From: an uncultured Verrucomicrobiota bacterium | GTDB taxonomy: Bacteria; Verrucomicrobiota; Verrucomicrobiia; Limisphaerales; UBA9464 | Reading direction: 5' to 3' | Assembly (NCBI GenBank): GCA_903922605.1 | Contig: CAIXUG010000003.1 | Location: 120,658 to 184,657, forward strand | Length of the DNA: 64,000 bases | Position numbers and translations under genes: made by a program | The notes under the pieces: model-generated | What the model was told of the DNA's origin: nothing | The model's input: the letters and a program-made list of their open reading frames with translations, nothing else | Database searches by the model: none | In this document: positions 1-8,618 of the stretch, piece by piece | Layout of the letters: each line of letters opens with the position of its first letter | How positions within the stretch are numbered: the first letter of the stretch is position 1

Positions 1-305
1 CAATTCCGCAGTTGTTGATCAACCACAGCCCGGTCACGGGCTGTGAGCTTGCCTAGGCGCTGACGGACGAGACGGTCATCGATCGTCGCGAGCTGGGCCT
101 TCACACCGCTTGGCACATTGAGGCCGGATGCCTGCCAGTCAGACAGAGGGAGATCCCAGTCGGCGGTTTGGGAAGTGATCGGGATGACGAACAAATCTCC
201 CGGAAACGAACCGTGGCCGATGACAATGGCGGGCCTGACTTTGCTGCTGTTCAAGTCCGTGAACGGGATCGGCAGCAGGACCACGTCATCCCTTGAGCAG
301 TTCAT
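1..305 (-). CDS. MazF/PemK-type toxin, partial (C-terminus beyond window)
   Basis: Reads as the first ~101 residues of a PemK/MazF-fold endoribonuclease toxin; the left window edge removes the C-terminus. The start is taken as the ATG at 305-303, inside the last codons of the antitoxin gene (20-base overlap), which fits translational coupling. The opening residues MNCSRDDVVLLPIPFTDL followed by SSKVRPAIVI and DLFVIPITSQ match the family pattern (DVVLxPxPFTDL, RPAxVI). Members of this family usually cleave mRNA and are held inactive by the partner encoded just upstream. The next in-frame start, a GTG 13 codons downstream, would remove the conserved first strand, so it is less likely. Confidence 0.85.
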   Translation of the reverse strand, partial: MNCSRDDVVLLPIPFTDLNSSKVRPAIVIGHGSFPGDLFVIPITSQTADWDLPLSDWQASGLNVPSGVKAQLATIDDRLVRQRLGKLTARDRAVVDQQLRN

Positions 306-501
306 TGTAGATGTCGTCGGCCGGATTATCCCAAGCCTTCAGGAGCATGCGTTCTGATTGGGCCAGCCATTCCTGCCGACCAATGTCGTCAGAAAGCTCC
401 GAGGTCACCGTCACCTGTACGCGGGTGTGTTCGGGCAGGACCAGCGGTGTCAGAGGCTTCAACCAGCCCTGCTCATAAACGGCATCCACCACAGTTGTCA
501 T
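286..501 (-). CDS. AF2212/DUF104-like antitoxin
   Basis: A 71-residue acidic protein paired with the PemK-like toxin. The N-terminal half (VDAVYEQGWLKPLTPL, then LPEHTRVQVTV) is the compact beta-rich AF2212/DUF104 pattern (xxAxYExGxLKPLxPLxLPExxxVxV). The C-terminal half, ending in DDIYNELLKG, is probably the toxin-binding helix. Start is the ATG at 501-499. A TTGTCC-N16-TAGCCT promoter ends 6 bases upstream, suggesting a leaderless transcript for the pair. Autorepression by the antitoxin is usual in such systems, but no operator was identified. Confidence 0.8.
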   Translation of the reverse strand: MTTVVDAVYEQGWLKPLTPLVLPEHTRVQVTVTSELSDDIGRQEWLAQSERMLLKAWDNPADDIYNELLKG

Positions 502-507
502 ACCGGC

Positions 508-535
508 AGGCTACCGGAAACCCCGCCATGGACAA
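508..535 (-). promoter_or_regulatory. Predicted leaderless promoter of the toxin-antitoxin pair
   Basis: On the minus strand TTGTCC (535-530), 16-base spacer, TAGCCT (513-508), then 6 bases to the ATG. Transcription would begin at or next to the start codon. Confidence 0.55.
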
Positions 536-590
536 GGAGTAGGTTTGGTCAGGGACAGGGCAAACTGGTCGCGTGCAAAACTTGGTGACC

Positions 591-1919
591 TCACTCGAAC
601 GGCTCCACCCGGATCATCACCGGCGCGTCCTTAACGGCGCTGAGCTTCGCGATCTGGCCGAGGGCGCGCTTCATCGCGGCATTCGGTGCGTCGTGGATCA
701 TCAGGATTACCGGCACGGTCTCGCCGGCGTGACCTTCCGGCTGGATGATCGAGGAGATGCCAATCTTGGCCTTGGCCAGCACGTTCGCGATGCGGGCGAA
801 GACGCCGGGCTGATCCGCCACGGTCAGGCGCACGTAGTAGCGCGAGACCACCTCGTCCATCGGCACCACGCAGCCGTCGCCCGAGTGGGCGACGAAGCAG
901 GGCACGCGGTTGTGCGAACCGTGCTTCAGATCAAGCGCGGCGTCGGCCAGGTCGCTGAGCACCGAACTGGCCGTCGGCTCCGCGCCGGCACCGCGCCCGT
1001 AGAAAAGCGTGTCGCCGACCACATCGCCCCGGACGGAGATGGCGTTAAAGGCGTAGTTGACCGAGGCCAGCACATGGGTATCGGGCACCAAGGCCGGATA
1101 GACTGCCACCTGGATGGGCGGGCAGCCTTCCGAACGTTTCGGTTTCTTGCCCGTGATCTGTTTTACCACGCCGAGAAGCTTGATCGTGTACCCGAGCCGA
1201 GCCGCGAACTGGATGTCCAGCTTGCTGATGCTCCGGATACCCTCGGTGTGAATCTGGCCGGGCTTTACCCAGAAGCCGTGCGCGAGAGAGGCAAGAATGC
1301 CCGTCTTGTGGGCCGCGTCGTGGCCGTCCACGTCGAGCGAGGGCTCGGCCTCGGCGTAACCCAGCCGTTGGGCATCGGCGAGCACGTCCGCGAATTCGGC
1401 GCCCTCCAGCTTCATCCGCGTGAGGATGTAATTACAGGTGCCATTGACGATGCCGTGCAAGGACGTGACCCGGTTTCCGACGAGCGACTCACGGAGCACC
1501 TTGATGACCGGAATGCCCCCGGCGACCGAGGCCTCGTAGTAGAGGTTCGCGCCGTGCTTCGCCGCGGTGGCGAACAGCTCCGGGCCGTGCGCGGAGAGCA
1601 GCGCCTTGTTCGCGGTGACGACCGGCTTGCCGAGCTTCAGAGCAGCCAGCACGACCTCCTTCGCCGTCGTCGTCCCGCCCATGAGCTCGACCACCACCTG
1701 CACCGCCGGATCATTGACCAGGGTGCGCCAGTCGGTGGTGAGGAGCGCGGCGGGAATGGTGGCGGCGCGGGCCTTCTTGAGATCGCGCACGGCTATGCCG
1801 GCCACGCGCACGCCGAGTCCGAGCCGTGAAGCCATGAGCGCGCCGTTGCGCTGCAGCGCCTGATAGACGCCGCCGCCCACGGTGCCGCCGCCGATGAGGC
1901 CGAAGGTGACCTGTTGCAT
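591..1919 (-). CDS. hom: Homoserine dehydrogenase with ACT domain
   Basis: A 442-residue NAD(P)-dependent enzyme reducing aspartate semialdehyde to homoserine in threonine/methionine synthesis. The N-terminus has the Rossmann motif FGLIGGGTVGGGV; the catalytic domain contains the signature DVDGHDAAHKTGILASLAHG; the last ~80 residues (YYVRLTVADQPGVFARIANV onward) form an ACT domain, the usual threonine feedback site. Length matches the family (430-450). An upstream in-frame extension to 2081 lacks similarity to the family, so the ATG at 1919 (MQQVTFGLIGGG) is chosen. It lies downstream of a secreted-protein gene on the same strand and has its own promoter-like boxes. Confidence 0.95.
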   Translation of the reverse strand: MQQVTFGLIGGGTVGGGVYQALQRNGALMASRLGLGVRVAGIAVRDLKKARAATIPAALLTTDWRTLVNDPAVQVVVELMGGTTTAKEVVLAALKLGKPVVTANKALLSAHGPELFATAAKHGANLYYEASVAGGIPVIKVLRESLVGNRVTSLHGIVNGTCNYILTRMKLEGAEFADVLADAQRLGYAEAEPSLDVDGHDAAHKTGILASLAHGFWVKPGQIHTEGIRSISKLDIQFAARLGYTIKLLGVVKQITGKKPKRSEGCPPIQVAVYPALVPDTHVLASVNYAFNAISVRGDVVGDTLFYGRGAGAEPTASSVLSDLADAALDLKHGSHNRVPCFVAHSGDGCVVPMDEVVSRYYVRLTVADQPGVFARIANVLAKAKIGISSIIQPEGHAGETVPVILMIHDAPNAAMKRALGQIAKLSAVKDAPVMIRVEPFE

Positions 1920-1931
1920 ACGAAGGCGCGG

Positions 1932-1960
1932 AGGGTGGCGGGCGCACACCTCGCGGACAA
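1932..1960 (-). promoter_or_regulatory. Predicted hom promoter
   Basis: Minus strand TTGTCC (1960-1955), 17-base spacer, CACCCT (1937-1932), 12 bases before the hom ATG. The -10 box is a weak match. Confidence 0.35.
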
Positions 1961-1986
1961 CGCCATTCTGCAACCGCGACCAATCC

Positions 1987-3384
1987 CTATAGGACGACCA
2001 GACGGAAGAATTGCGCCGTGGGCTCCCCCGGCAGCACGGCGACCTGTTCATCGCCATCCGTGACGGTGTTGACGGTGACATTGGACCAGGCGGCCTGCTC
2101 GCCCACGGCGTCCGAGGATTGGACCAGGCATCCGGTCAGGTCGTTGGGCCACCGCAGTTCCAGCATTCCATTGGCCCGACGGACATGGAGCGCGGAAGTT
2201 GTGGGGGGCCGGATCTGGAACGAGGCAAATCCGCTGGTGATACCGGGCAACGTGCCAAGGCCGGGGTTTGGACCCAGGGCTCCGACCTGGCAGGGAAACT
2301 CGGCCGAAAGGCCGATCTTTGCCCCTTGGACAACGGCGGTCGCGTAACTTGGCCCGGCGGCCCGGGGCCAGCACCGGAGCTGCAAGGTGATGGTTTTTCC
2401 CGCCCACGCCGCGGGCAGGCCGACCAGCCCGCCATCCACCCAGCCGGCGCGCGCGCCTTTGCCGAAGGGCATGACGGCGCTGAGCGGCACCAGGTGAACC
2501 CCGTCAAGGCGGCCCCAAAGCTGAGCCAGATGGTCGTAATCCAGCGGCGTGATGCCATCCGTGTCGAAAACCCGGCTGGAAATCGGACCAGCCCCGTAGG
2601 TGAAGAAATCGAGGAGGGCTTCCGTTTCGGGGGGCACGGCGGCCGGTGACACGTCATACACATCGTACACGTTATCCGGAGGAACGTTGGGGACCGTGTC
2701 GATGATCAGGATCTGGGTCCAGTCGGAGGCGGGTTTGTGGCCCACCCAGAGGCCTTCCCCGACGAGGGGCACCGGGGCCTTCGGGTGCCAGCTGCCGTCG
2801 AAGTCATACCGGTCAAAAGTCTGGGTGCCCGGTTGCAGGCGGTAAATTTCGTCGCCCGCTTTTATCGGAAAGTTCTGCTCGGCGCCGTCCAGCGGCTGCT
2901 GGTTGTAGGGGCCCATGGGGGCGGCCAGTGAATCGCCGGCGGGCAGATGGCACGTGTTGGTTCCGACGAGGACCCGTCCGACGGCGACCAAGGTGGTCGT
3001 TTCGGGGGTGAAGACAAAGAATCCCTCACCCGGCATCAGGGTGAAATCAGGCTGATCCAAGCCAGCGAGGCAGTTGTTCACCTCCCAGCCTTGCGGACCG
3101 GGTTTGAGCAGCACGGTTCCATCCATGGCCAGTTTCATCAGCGGCGAGGTGCCGGCATGGTTGCCCGCCTGGTCATCCAGCGGGTTCCCCAGCAGGTTCC
3201 AGCCGGCGGTGACCTCGATATTGGCATAGCCCACCAGGTTCGGGCTGCCGGCTTTTGCAATGGGGTGGCCGGGTGGATATCCCCAATGAAACTCGTTGCC
3301 GTGAGCCCGACTGATCAGGGCTGGCAACGACGAGGTGATGAGAGTGAGGAGAAGGGTGCGGGAGATCTGAGACGAACAACTCAT
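1987..3384 (-). CDS. Secreted protein of unknown function with C-terminal FFRL module
   Basis: A 465-residue exported protein. A signal peptide is visible (MSCSSQISRTLLLTLITSSLPALISRA region, cleavage after about residue 27). The mature part has a repeated theme of short beta-strand segments with GWNLLGNPL and GEGFFVF stretches, seen in exported Verrucomicrobial beta-rich proteins, but I recognise no catalytic motif. The last ~65 residues (RANGMLELRWPNDL to QFFRLVVL) are a copy of the C-terminal module found in four other proteins of this window. Start is the ATG at 3384; the nearby ATG at 3389 is in a frame that stops at once. Function unknown; likely surface or extracellular. Confidence 0.7.
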   Translation of the reverse strand: MSCSSQISRTLLLTLITSSLPALISRAHGNEFHWGYPPGHPIAKAGSPNLVGYANIEVTAGWNLLGNPLDDQAGNHAGTSPLMKLAMDGTVLLKPGPQGWEVNNCLAGLDQPDFTLMPGEGFFVFTPETTTLVAVGRVLVGTNTCHLPAGDSLAAPMGPYNQQPLDGAEQNFPIKAGDEIYRLQPGTQTFDRYDFDGSWHPKAPVPLVGEGLWVGHKPASDWTQILIIDTVPNVPPDNVYDVYDVSPAAVPPETEALLDFFTYGAGPISSRVFDTDGITPLDYDHLAQLWGRLDGVHLVPLSAVMPFGKGARAGWVDGGLVGLPAAWAGKTITLQLRCWPRAAGPSYATAVVQGAKIGLSAEFPCQVGALGPNPGLGTLPGITSGFASFQIRPPTTSALHVRRANGMLELRWPNDLTGCLVQSSDAVGEQAAWSNVTVNTVTDGDEQVAVLPGEPTAQFFRLVVL

Positions 3385-3492
3385 GTCATGTTAAGGGGAA
3401 TTGCGCCAAAAATGCGAAGAGCAGAGGGCGTTCCAATTTCAAAGGCGCGGAAACCGGTCCGGTCGGGCGCGGCGACGCGGCGTCCTCCGGCA

Positions 3493-3522
3493 TTGCGTGG
3501 CCCCGTTGCTGCCCGCTAGCTT
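3493..3522 (+). promoter_or_regulatory. Predicted rimO promoter, near-leaderless
   Basis: TTGCGT (3493-3498), 18-base spacer, TAGCTT (3517-3522), then 9 bases to the GTG start at 3532. No Shine-Dalgarno sequence is present in that gap. Confidence 0.5.
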
Positions 3523-3531
3523 CGCCGTCCT

Positions 3532-5226
3532 GTGACCGTGAAGAAAAACTCCGCCGCCGCCCCGCGCCCCCGCCGGGTCGGCCTGATATCCTTGGGCTGC
3601 GCCAAAAATCTGGTGGACGCCGAGATCATGCTGGGCTCGCTGCTGAAGGGTGGCGTCGAGATCGTGAACGATCCCGCGCAGGCCGATGCGGTGATCGTGA
3701 ACACCTGTTCGTTCATCGACTCCGCGCAGGAGGAGAGTGTGGATACGATCTTCGAATCCACGGAGTTCCGCTCGCAGACTCGCCCTGGCCAGGCCGTGAT
3801 CGTGTCCGGCTGCATGCCGCAGCGCTTCCGCGAGGAACTGCCCAAGCTCATGCCCGAGGTGGATGTGTTCATGGGCATCGACCAGGTCGAGCAGGTCGGG
3901 CAATTGGTCGAGCAGGCGATTGCCAGCCGCCAGGCGAAGCTGCAAGCGACGCCCACGGAACGCACACCCTCAAAGAAGGCGCTCCAGGCCAAGCTGGCCG
4001 AACTCGAGAAGGCCAAGGGTCAGCACTCGCACGATCACGAAGAGTCCCTCCGGGGTTCGGCGAAGTTCGGCAAGACCAAGCAGGTCATCGCGCTGACGGC
4101 CACCCCTTCGGCGCCGCTGGTGGATGTCACGTCGCGCCCGCTGTACATCCCGCAGTTTGAGACGCCGCGGTTCCGGCTCACGCCGAAGCATTTTGCCTAT
4201 CTGAAGATTGCCGAGGGCTGCAACCATCCGTGCAGCTTCTGCATCATCCCTCGGATGCGCGGCTCCCACCGCAGCCGCACCCAGGCCGATGTCGTCGCCG
4301 AGGCGAAGGCGCTCATTAAGGACGGCGTGAAGGAGATCAACCTGATCTCGCAGGACTCGACCTACTACGGCCTCGACCTGCGCCCGAACCATTCGCGGGC
4401 CATCGCCTCGCCCGAGAAGTTTACCGCGGCCACGAAGGCGCTCGCGGCCGATGCCACGACGCTCAGCTCGCTGCTGCGCGAGCTGAACGCACTCAAGGGC
4501 GACTTCTGGATCCGTCTGCTTTACACGCATCCGGCGCATTGGACCGACGAGCTGATCGCCACCATCGCCGCGTGCAAAAAGGTCGCGCGCTACGTGGATA
4601 TGCCGCTCCAGCACATCCACGACGACCTGCTCAACCGGATGCGTCGTGAGACCAGCGGCCAGTATATCCGCGACCTCATCGCGAAGATCCGCGCCGGCAT
4701 TCCCGGCATCGCGCTCAGGACGACCTTCATCGTGGGCTTCCCGGGTGAGACCGACGCGCACTTCCGCACCCTCCTCGACTTCATTGCGGAGACGAAGTTC
4801 GAGCGCCTCGGCGTGTTCGCCTACTCGCAAGAAGACGGCACCGTCGCCGGCAAGATGGCCGATCAGCTCACGTCCAAGCAGCGCCAGAAGCGCCGCGAAA
4901 AGTCGATGGCGGCACAGCACAAGGTCGCCGTGGCCGTGGCGGAATCCTTTATGGGACGGACACTCAAGGTGCTCGTCGAAGGCGAAGCCAAGGCCAAGGA
5001 CTTGGAAAAGGCGAACGTCAGCTCCTGGGAGCACGGCCTCATCCGCGGCGATGAAACTCACACTTCGAAACTCGGCACCCGCACTTATCTCGTGGCCCGG
5101 GGTGAAGCGGACGCACCGGACATTGATGGGCGCGTTTACATCCGGGGCAAGCTGCCTGTGGGCCAGTTCGCCCAGGTGAAAATCGTCGGTCATACTGACT
5201 ACGACCTGATCGCGGAACCGGCCTGA
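3532..5226 (+). CDS. rimO: Ribosomal protein uS12 methylthiotransferase RimO, enlarged
   Basis: Radical-SAM enzyme that methylthiolates an aspartate of ribosomal protein uS12. The N-terminal UPF0004 domain carries cluster cysteines C23, C59 and C94; the radical-SAM loop is C230-x3-C234-x2-C237 in EGCNHPCSFCIIPRMRG; a TRAM-like domain closes the protein (about 475-560). SLGCAKNLVDAE favours RimO over MiaB. At 564 residues it is ~120 longer than usual: one insertion of ~70 residues lies between the UPF0004 and radical-SAM domains (about 130-200, including the His/Asp/Glu-rich HSHDHEE) and a smaller one at about 280-312. Start is GTG, with a TAGCTT box 9 bases upstream. A small membrane-anchored gene follows 6 bases after the stop. 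Confidence 0.93.
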   Translation: MTVKKNSAAAPRPRRVGLISLGCAKNLVDAEIMLGSLLKGGVEIVNDPAQADAVIVNTCSFIDSAQEESVDTIFESTEFRSQTRPGQAVIVSGCMPQRFREELPKLMPEVDVFMGIDQVEQVGQLVEQAIASRQAKLQATPTERTPSKKALQAKLAELEKAKGQHSHDHEESLRGSAKFGKTKQVIALTATPSAPLVDVTSRPLYIPQFETPRFRLTPKHFAYLKIAEGCNHPCSFCIIPRMRGSHRSRTQADVVAEAKALIKDGVKEINLISQDSTYYGLDLRPNHSRAIASPEKFTAATKALAADATTLSSLLRELNALKGDFWIRLLYTHPAHWTDELIATIAACKKVARYVDMPLQHIHDDLLNRMRRETSGQYIRDLIAKIRAGIPGIALRTTFIVGFPGETDAHFRTLLDFIAETKFERLGVFAYSQEDGTVAGKMADQLTSKQRQKRREKSMAAQHKVAVAVAESFMGRTLKVLVEGEAKAKDLEKANVSSWEHGLIRGDETHTSKLGTRTYLVARGEADAPDIDGRVYIRGKLPVGQFAQVKIVGHTDYDLIAEPA

Positions 5227-5232
5227 CCGGCT

Positions 5233-5799
5233 ATGAAATTACGGATGCTGGTCAACGTTCTTCTGGGGATGGGCGTCCTCCTCATCGCCGGCATTTTGTT
5301 CCTACGTTTGCTCCTGACCGAACCGCAGCTTCCGCCCACGGCAAAACAGATCGGCCTTACGAACGGAACCGTCGGACGCATCACCGCGGCCTTCAGCAAG
5401 TCGGCGCCCAAGAATGCCGCTTTCGTCCAGGAATGGCTGCGCACGGGAACGAATGCTGTCCTGTTCCAGGTCGAGAACCGCCATGAGTTCTCCATCTGGG
5501 TATTTCCCTATGCCAAGATGGATATCAAGGGAGACTTCCCGACCAACTACCTGACGTTTTTGGCGGACGCCCGATCGACCTTTGGGATTTATCTGAATCC
5601 GGGAGAGGTTGCCCTGTTGCAGCTCCCCGAGCTGCCCGCCCATGGCCTGTCCCGGGCGACCTTCAGCTATTCGCGGTCCACGGACGGACATTCACTGCCG
5701 GACAAACTTAGGCGATGGTGGGGCGAAGGTTACCGGTTTCTCACCAGGAAACCCCCGGAGAATTATCAGCTGTTTTACAGCGATTGGTTCACGCAATAA
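5233..5799 (+). CDS. Membrane-anchored hypothetical protein
   Basis: A 188-residue protein with one N-terminal membrane helix (LVNVLLGMGVLLIAGILFL, about residues 7-25) and an outside domain rich in aromatic residues and charged turns. I do not recognise a family. It begins 6 bases after the rimO stop, so it is probably cotranscribed, but nothing in the sequence links it to S12 modification. Confidence 0.6.
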   Translation: MKLRMLVNVLLGMGVLLIAGILFLRLLLTEPQLPPTAKQIGLTNGTVGRITAAFSKSAPKNAAFVQEWLRTGTNAVLFQVENRHEFSIWVFPYAKMDIKGDFPTNYLTFLADARSTFGIYLNPGEVALLQLPELPAHGLSRATFSYSRSTDGHSLPDKLRRWWGEGYRFLTRKPPENYQLFYSDWFTQ

Positions 5800-5955
5800 G
5801 CGCGCCCATTTGCAGTTGAGTGACGGCGGTGGAGGAAATGCTGGATCATCGGCGCGAGCCGATCACGGAGCACGTTTGACCGACATCTGTAGCGCAATCG
5901 AGGGACGGAAGGATGGCAAAGCGCGTACTGGCCAAAGTGCGTACCCCACGCTTCC

Positions 5956-7020
5956 ATGCGGCAAATGGCACCAATGACCTTCGCCCTCCGTTCCTCCTGT
6001 CTTTGGGCCTTGGCCATTCTGTCCGCCGGCCCGGCGTTGGGCGACGTGCAGTTCAACGTGTCCTTCAATGATCCGGATGGTTCGCACGCGGCCTATCAGT
6101 CGTCCATCCGCAGTGCCGTGCAGGCCGCCGGTGCACAATGGGCACGCTATCTCAAGACGCCGGCGGGCGTGACACCCTCGATCGAGGTGCAGATCAATTT
6201 TGGCAACCAGCCTACGGCCAATGGCACCAGCGTCACGAGCGGCTACGTGGCCACGCGGGGCGGCTACGACGTGTTCGAGCAGGGGATGGCGGCGGAGGTT
6301 CGTACTGGCATTGATCCCAACGGCACTTCGCCCGACGTCACCATCGAGATCGGCGACGCATACCTGCGCAACGAGATGTGGTTTGATCCCGATCCGTCCA
6401 CGCGTCTCGCGCCGGTTCCGGTGACGCGCACGGATGCCGTTTCGGTGTTCATCCACGAGCTGGGCCATGCGCTTGGGTTCAACGGCTGGCGGGCCTACGA
6501 TACGGGCGAACTTCCTCTGGCGGCGGGAACGGCAGGAGCCTATTGCTCAACCTACGATGAGCGCATCGAGGTGGATCCGGGGCCGGAGTTTTTCTTCACC
6601 GGTGCGGTGGCCGAGGCCCGCTACGGCGGACCGCTGCCGCTGACCTCGGGCAACATTGACCATCTGGCCAATGGCGCTCCCGGCCTGGGCGCCGACCTGG
6701 TGCCGGACCTGATGAATGGCGTGGTGTATTACCGGGGCTATCGTTACTTCATCTCCAACATCGATCTGGCGGTGATGCAAGACATCGGCGTGCCGCTGAC
6801 GCGCACTGAGATTTTCCCGCCGGAGATCCTGTCCCTGAAGCAGGAGTCAAACGGCCTGACGACCGTGCAGTGGACCGGGGCGAATTACCGGTTGCGCCTG
6901 GAACGCACGCCTTCCCTCACCAGTCCCTGGGTGGTGGTGGGCACGCAGGAGCAGGGCACCCAGCTGTCGTTCACCACTCCGGAGGGGGACACGCAGTTCT
7001 ACCGGCTCGTGGCGGAGTGA
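5956..7020 (+). CDS. Secreted metalloprotease-like protein (HELGH) with C-terminal FYRL module
   Basis: A 354-residue exported protein. The signal peptide runs to about residue 30 (SSCLWALAILSAGPALG). The mature start VQFNVSFNDPDGSHAAYQSS followed by a helix with AQWARYL resembles secreted zinc peptidase-like proteins of the NF038122 type. The zinc motif is HELGHALGF at residues 167-175. A metzincin would need a third His at residue 177 (HExxHxxGxxH), where the sequence has Gly, so the third ligand must come from elsewhere or activity is lost. The last ~65 residues (LTTVQWTGANYRLRLERT to FYRLVAE) are the shared C-terminal module. Starts at ATG 5965 or 5974 are also possible. Confidence 0.75.
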   Translation: MRQMAPMTFALRSSCLWALAILSAGPALGDVQFNVSFNDPDGSHAAYQSSIRSAVQAAGAQWARYLKTPAGVTPSIEVQINFGNQPTANGTSVTSGYVATRGGYDVFEQGMAAEVRTGIDPNGTSPDVTIEIGDAYLRNEMWFDPDPSTRLAPVPVTRTDAVSVFIHELGHALGFNGWRAYDTGELPLAAGTAGAYCSTYDERIEVDPGPEFFFTGAVAEARYGGPLPLTSGNIDHLANGAPGLGADLVPDLMNGVVYYRGYRYFISNIDLAVMQDIGVPLTRTEIFPPEILSLKQESNGLTTVQWTGANYRLRLERTPSLTSPWVVVGTQEQGTQLSFTTPEGDTQFYRLVAE

Positions 7021-7075
7021 TTTTGCCGGAGCCGGGGCCGACTACATCCAGATCAAGCAGGGGACCACACCGTGC

Positions 7076-7104
7076 TTGTCAGCCGGCAGATCGGCGCGAG
7101 GCTT
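7076..7104 (+). promoter_or_regulatory. Predicted promoter of the HEAT-repeat gene
   Basis: TTGTCA (7076-7081), 17-base spacer, AGGCTT (7099-7104), 5 bases before the GTG start at 7110. It fits the leaderless arrangement seen elsewhere in the window. Confidence 0.4.
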
Positions 7105-7109
7105 TCGCC

Positions 7110-8444
7110 GTGAACCTCCGCCGCCGCTTCCTGCCGCTCGCCGCTGTGGTCGGCGCGGTGTTGCTGACGCTTTGGTGGCGCCACCGGCCACACGGCCCGA
7201 CCTATCAGGGGCGCGATGTGCGGGGCTGGTTGTCCCTGCAAACGGCGGTGGGTGGTCCGGGCCACCTCGGGGAAATCACCGTCAAACCCCCGATGCTGGA
7301 GGCCTTTCGCGCGATGGGCACCAATGCGATTCCGGTGCTGGTGGAGGCGGCATTTGACCGGGAGGCGGCGTATCCCCGGCTCTCCTTGGCTCCCGGCCTG
7401 ATGAAAGAACCTCCTCCAAGCTGGGCGAAGGCGGTGCCAGATCCGGTGCTGGAATGGCTTGGCCAACGGTCTTCCTACCTGCCCGAGATCGCCTTGGCGG
7501 CCCTGGACGAACTGCGTCCGCCGGCGGCGCTGCTGTTTCCGGGCGGCATCAACCGGCTGGCGAGTTCCAATTCGTGGGAACGGACGGTCGCGATGCAATT
7601 GCTGGGTTGCGTTTCGGATGACCGGGAACGGGCGGCCAGCCTGGTGGTCCCTTATCTGGCTTCGCAGGACCCGCGAGATTCTGGGCAGGCATTGGGCGTC
7701 CTGTGCAAACTTGGTCCGGCAGCGGTCGTGGCCGTTCCCCAACTGACCGCCTGGCTGACCGATTCGGACCGGAGGCGGGCGCTCATGGCTGCCGGCTGTC
7801 TTGGAAGAATCGGCCGGGGTGCTTCCAATGCCTTGCCGGCACTCCGGCTCTGTTTCGAAACCGAGAAGTCATCATCCGTCCGCTTCCTGATCGCGACGGA
7901 AGCGAATGACATCGAGCCTGAAGAATTTTGGTCGGAGGAGCCAACACGCGCCGTGTTGACCGGGATGACCAATCAGCAAACACGCGACGAAGCTGAATCT
8001 GTGCTGAGGTTGCTGAGTTCCAGCACCAATATAGCCCCCCGATTTCAGCAGGAACTCAGCGCGTTGGCGCGTACGGGAGAAGGGCAAAACCGGCTGGCCT
8101 TGGCGGCCTTGGACGCGCTTTGTCAGGCGAATCTTGATCCTATCCGAAAAATCCCGGTCCTGACGGATTGCCTGAGCTCAACCAACATTGCGGTCCGTAT
8201 CACCGCCGCCGGGTGGTTGCTGGATTTCCAGCCGACCAATGAGCTGGCGTTTGCAAGTGTCACCAACGGGCTGACCAGGTCTTATCCTGAAGTGGATCGC
8301 GAATGGCTGTTGGCGCGGTTGGCGAAACTCGGAGCGGCGGCGGCACCGGCGTTGCCACTCCTTCGCCAGTTGCACGCGCGGGCCTCTCCCGATCAGCAAG
8401 AGTCCATCGCCGACGCGATTCACACCATCGAGGGTGCGCATTGA
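7110..8444 (+). CDS. Membrane-anchored HEAT-repeat protein
   Basis: A 444-residue protein. N-terminal helix LPLAAVVGAVLLTLWW (about residues 8-23) anchors or exports it; after it comes the YQGRDVRGWL box common in exported Verrucomicrobial HEAT-repeat proteins, then repeated helical pairs (AFRAMGTNAIPVLVEAAF, ALGVLCKLGPAAVVAVPQL, AAGCLGRIGRGASNALPAL, RLAKLGAAAAPALPLLRQL). The start is the GTG at 7110, giving a proper signal/anchor; a longer in-frame opening overlapping the upstream metalloprotease-like gene is rejected. HEAT arrays are protein-binding scaffolds; the partner is unknown. Confidence 0.7.
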   Translation: MNLRRRFLPLAAVVGAVLLTLWWRHRPHGPTYQGRDVRGWLSLQTAVGGPGHLGEITVKPPMLEAFRAMGTNAIPVLVEAAFDREAAYPRLSLAPGLMKEPPPSWAKAVPDPVLEWLGQRSSYLPEIALAALDELRPPAALLFPGGINRLASSNSWERTVAMQLLGCVSDDRERAASLVVPYLASQDPRDSGQALGVLCKLGPAAVVAVPQLTAWLTDSDRRRALMAAGCLGRIGRGASNALPALRLCFETEKSSSVRFLIATEANDIEPEEFWSEEPTRAVLTGMTNQQTRDEAESVLRLLSSSTNIAPRFQQELSALARTGEGQNRLALAALDALCQANLDPIRKIPVLTDCLSSTNIAVRITAAGWLLDFQPTNELAFASVTNGLTRSYPEVDREWLLARLAKLGAAAAPALPLLRQLHARASPDQQESIADAIHTIEGAH

Positions 8445-8448
8445 CCCG

Positions 8449-8527
8449 GCTCAGATTCCCAAGGTTGCGTAGCTGAATTCCTTGCGCTGTTCGCGGGTGA
8501 GCCAGCCGTTGGCCTCCTTGTCACCGG
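8449..8527 (-). pseudogene. Duplicated 3' tail of a Gfo/Idh/MocA oxidoreductase gene
   Basis: These 79 bases match 10477-10555, the last codons of the intact oxidoreductase gene on the same strand, with 4 mismatches by my alignment. On the minus strand the fragment encodes GDKEANGWLTREQRKEF and then SYATLGI followed by a stop. Three of the four differences are synonymous and one changes Ala to Thr, as expected if it once belonged to a second working gene. Upstream the same frame stays open for ~30 more codons but no longer resembles the oxidoreductase. The two copies bracket the two secreted-protein genes at 8619-10381. Confidence 0.8.
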
Positions 8528-8618
8528 TGCCGCCGCAGCTTTGGACCACGCGCGCATCCAAGCCAAGAAACAGCGCGCATTCACCAAGCGTCGCGCAGCG
8601 TGATCCGGAAGGCCAGCC

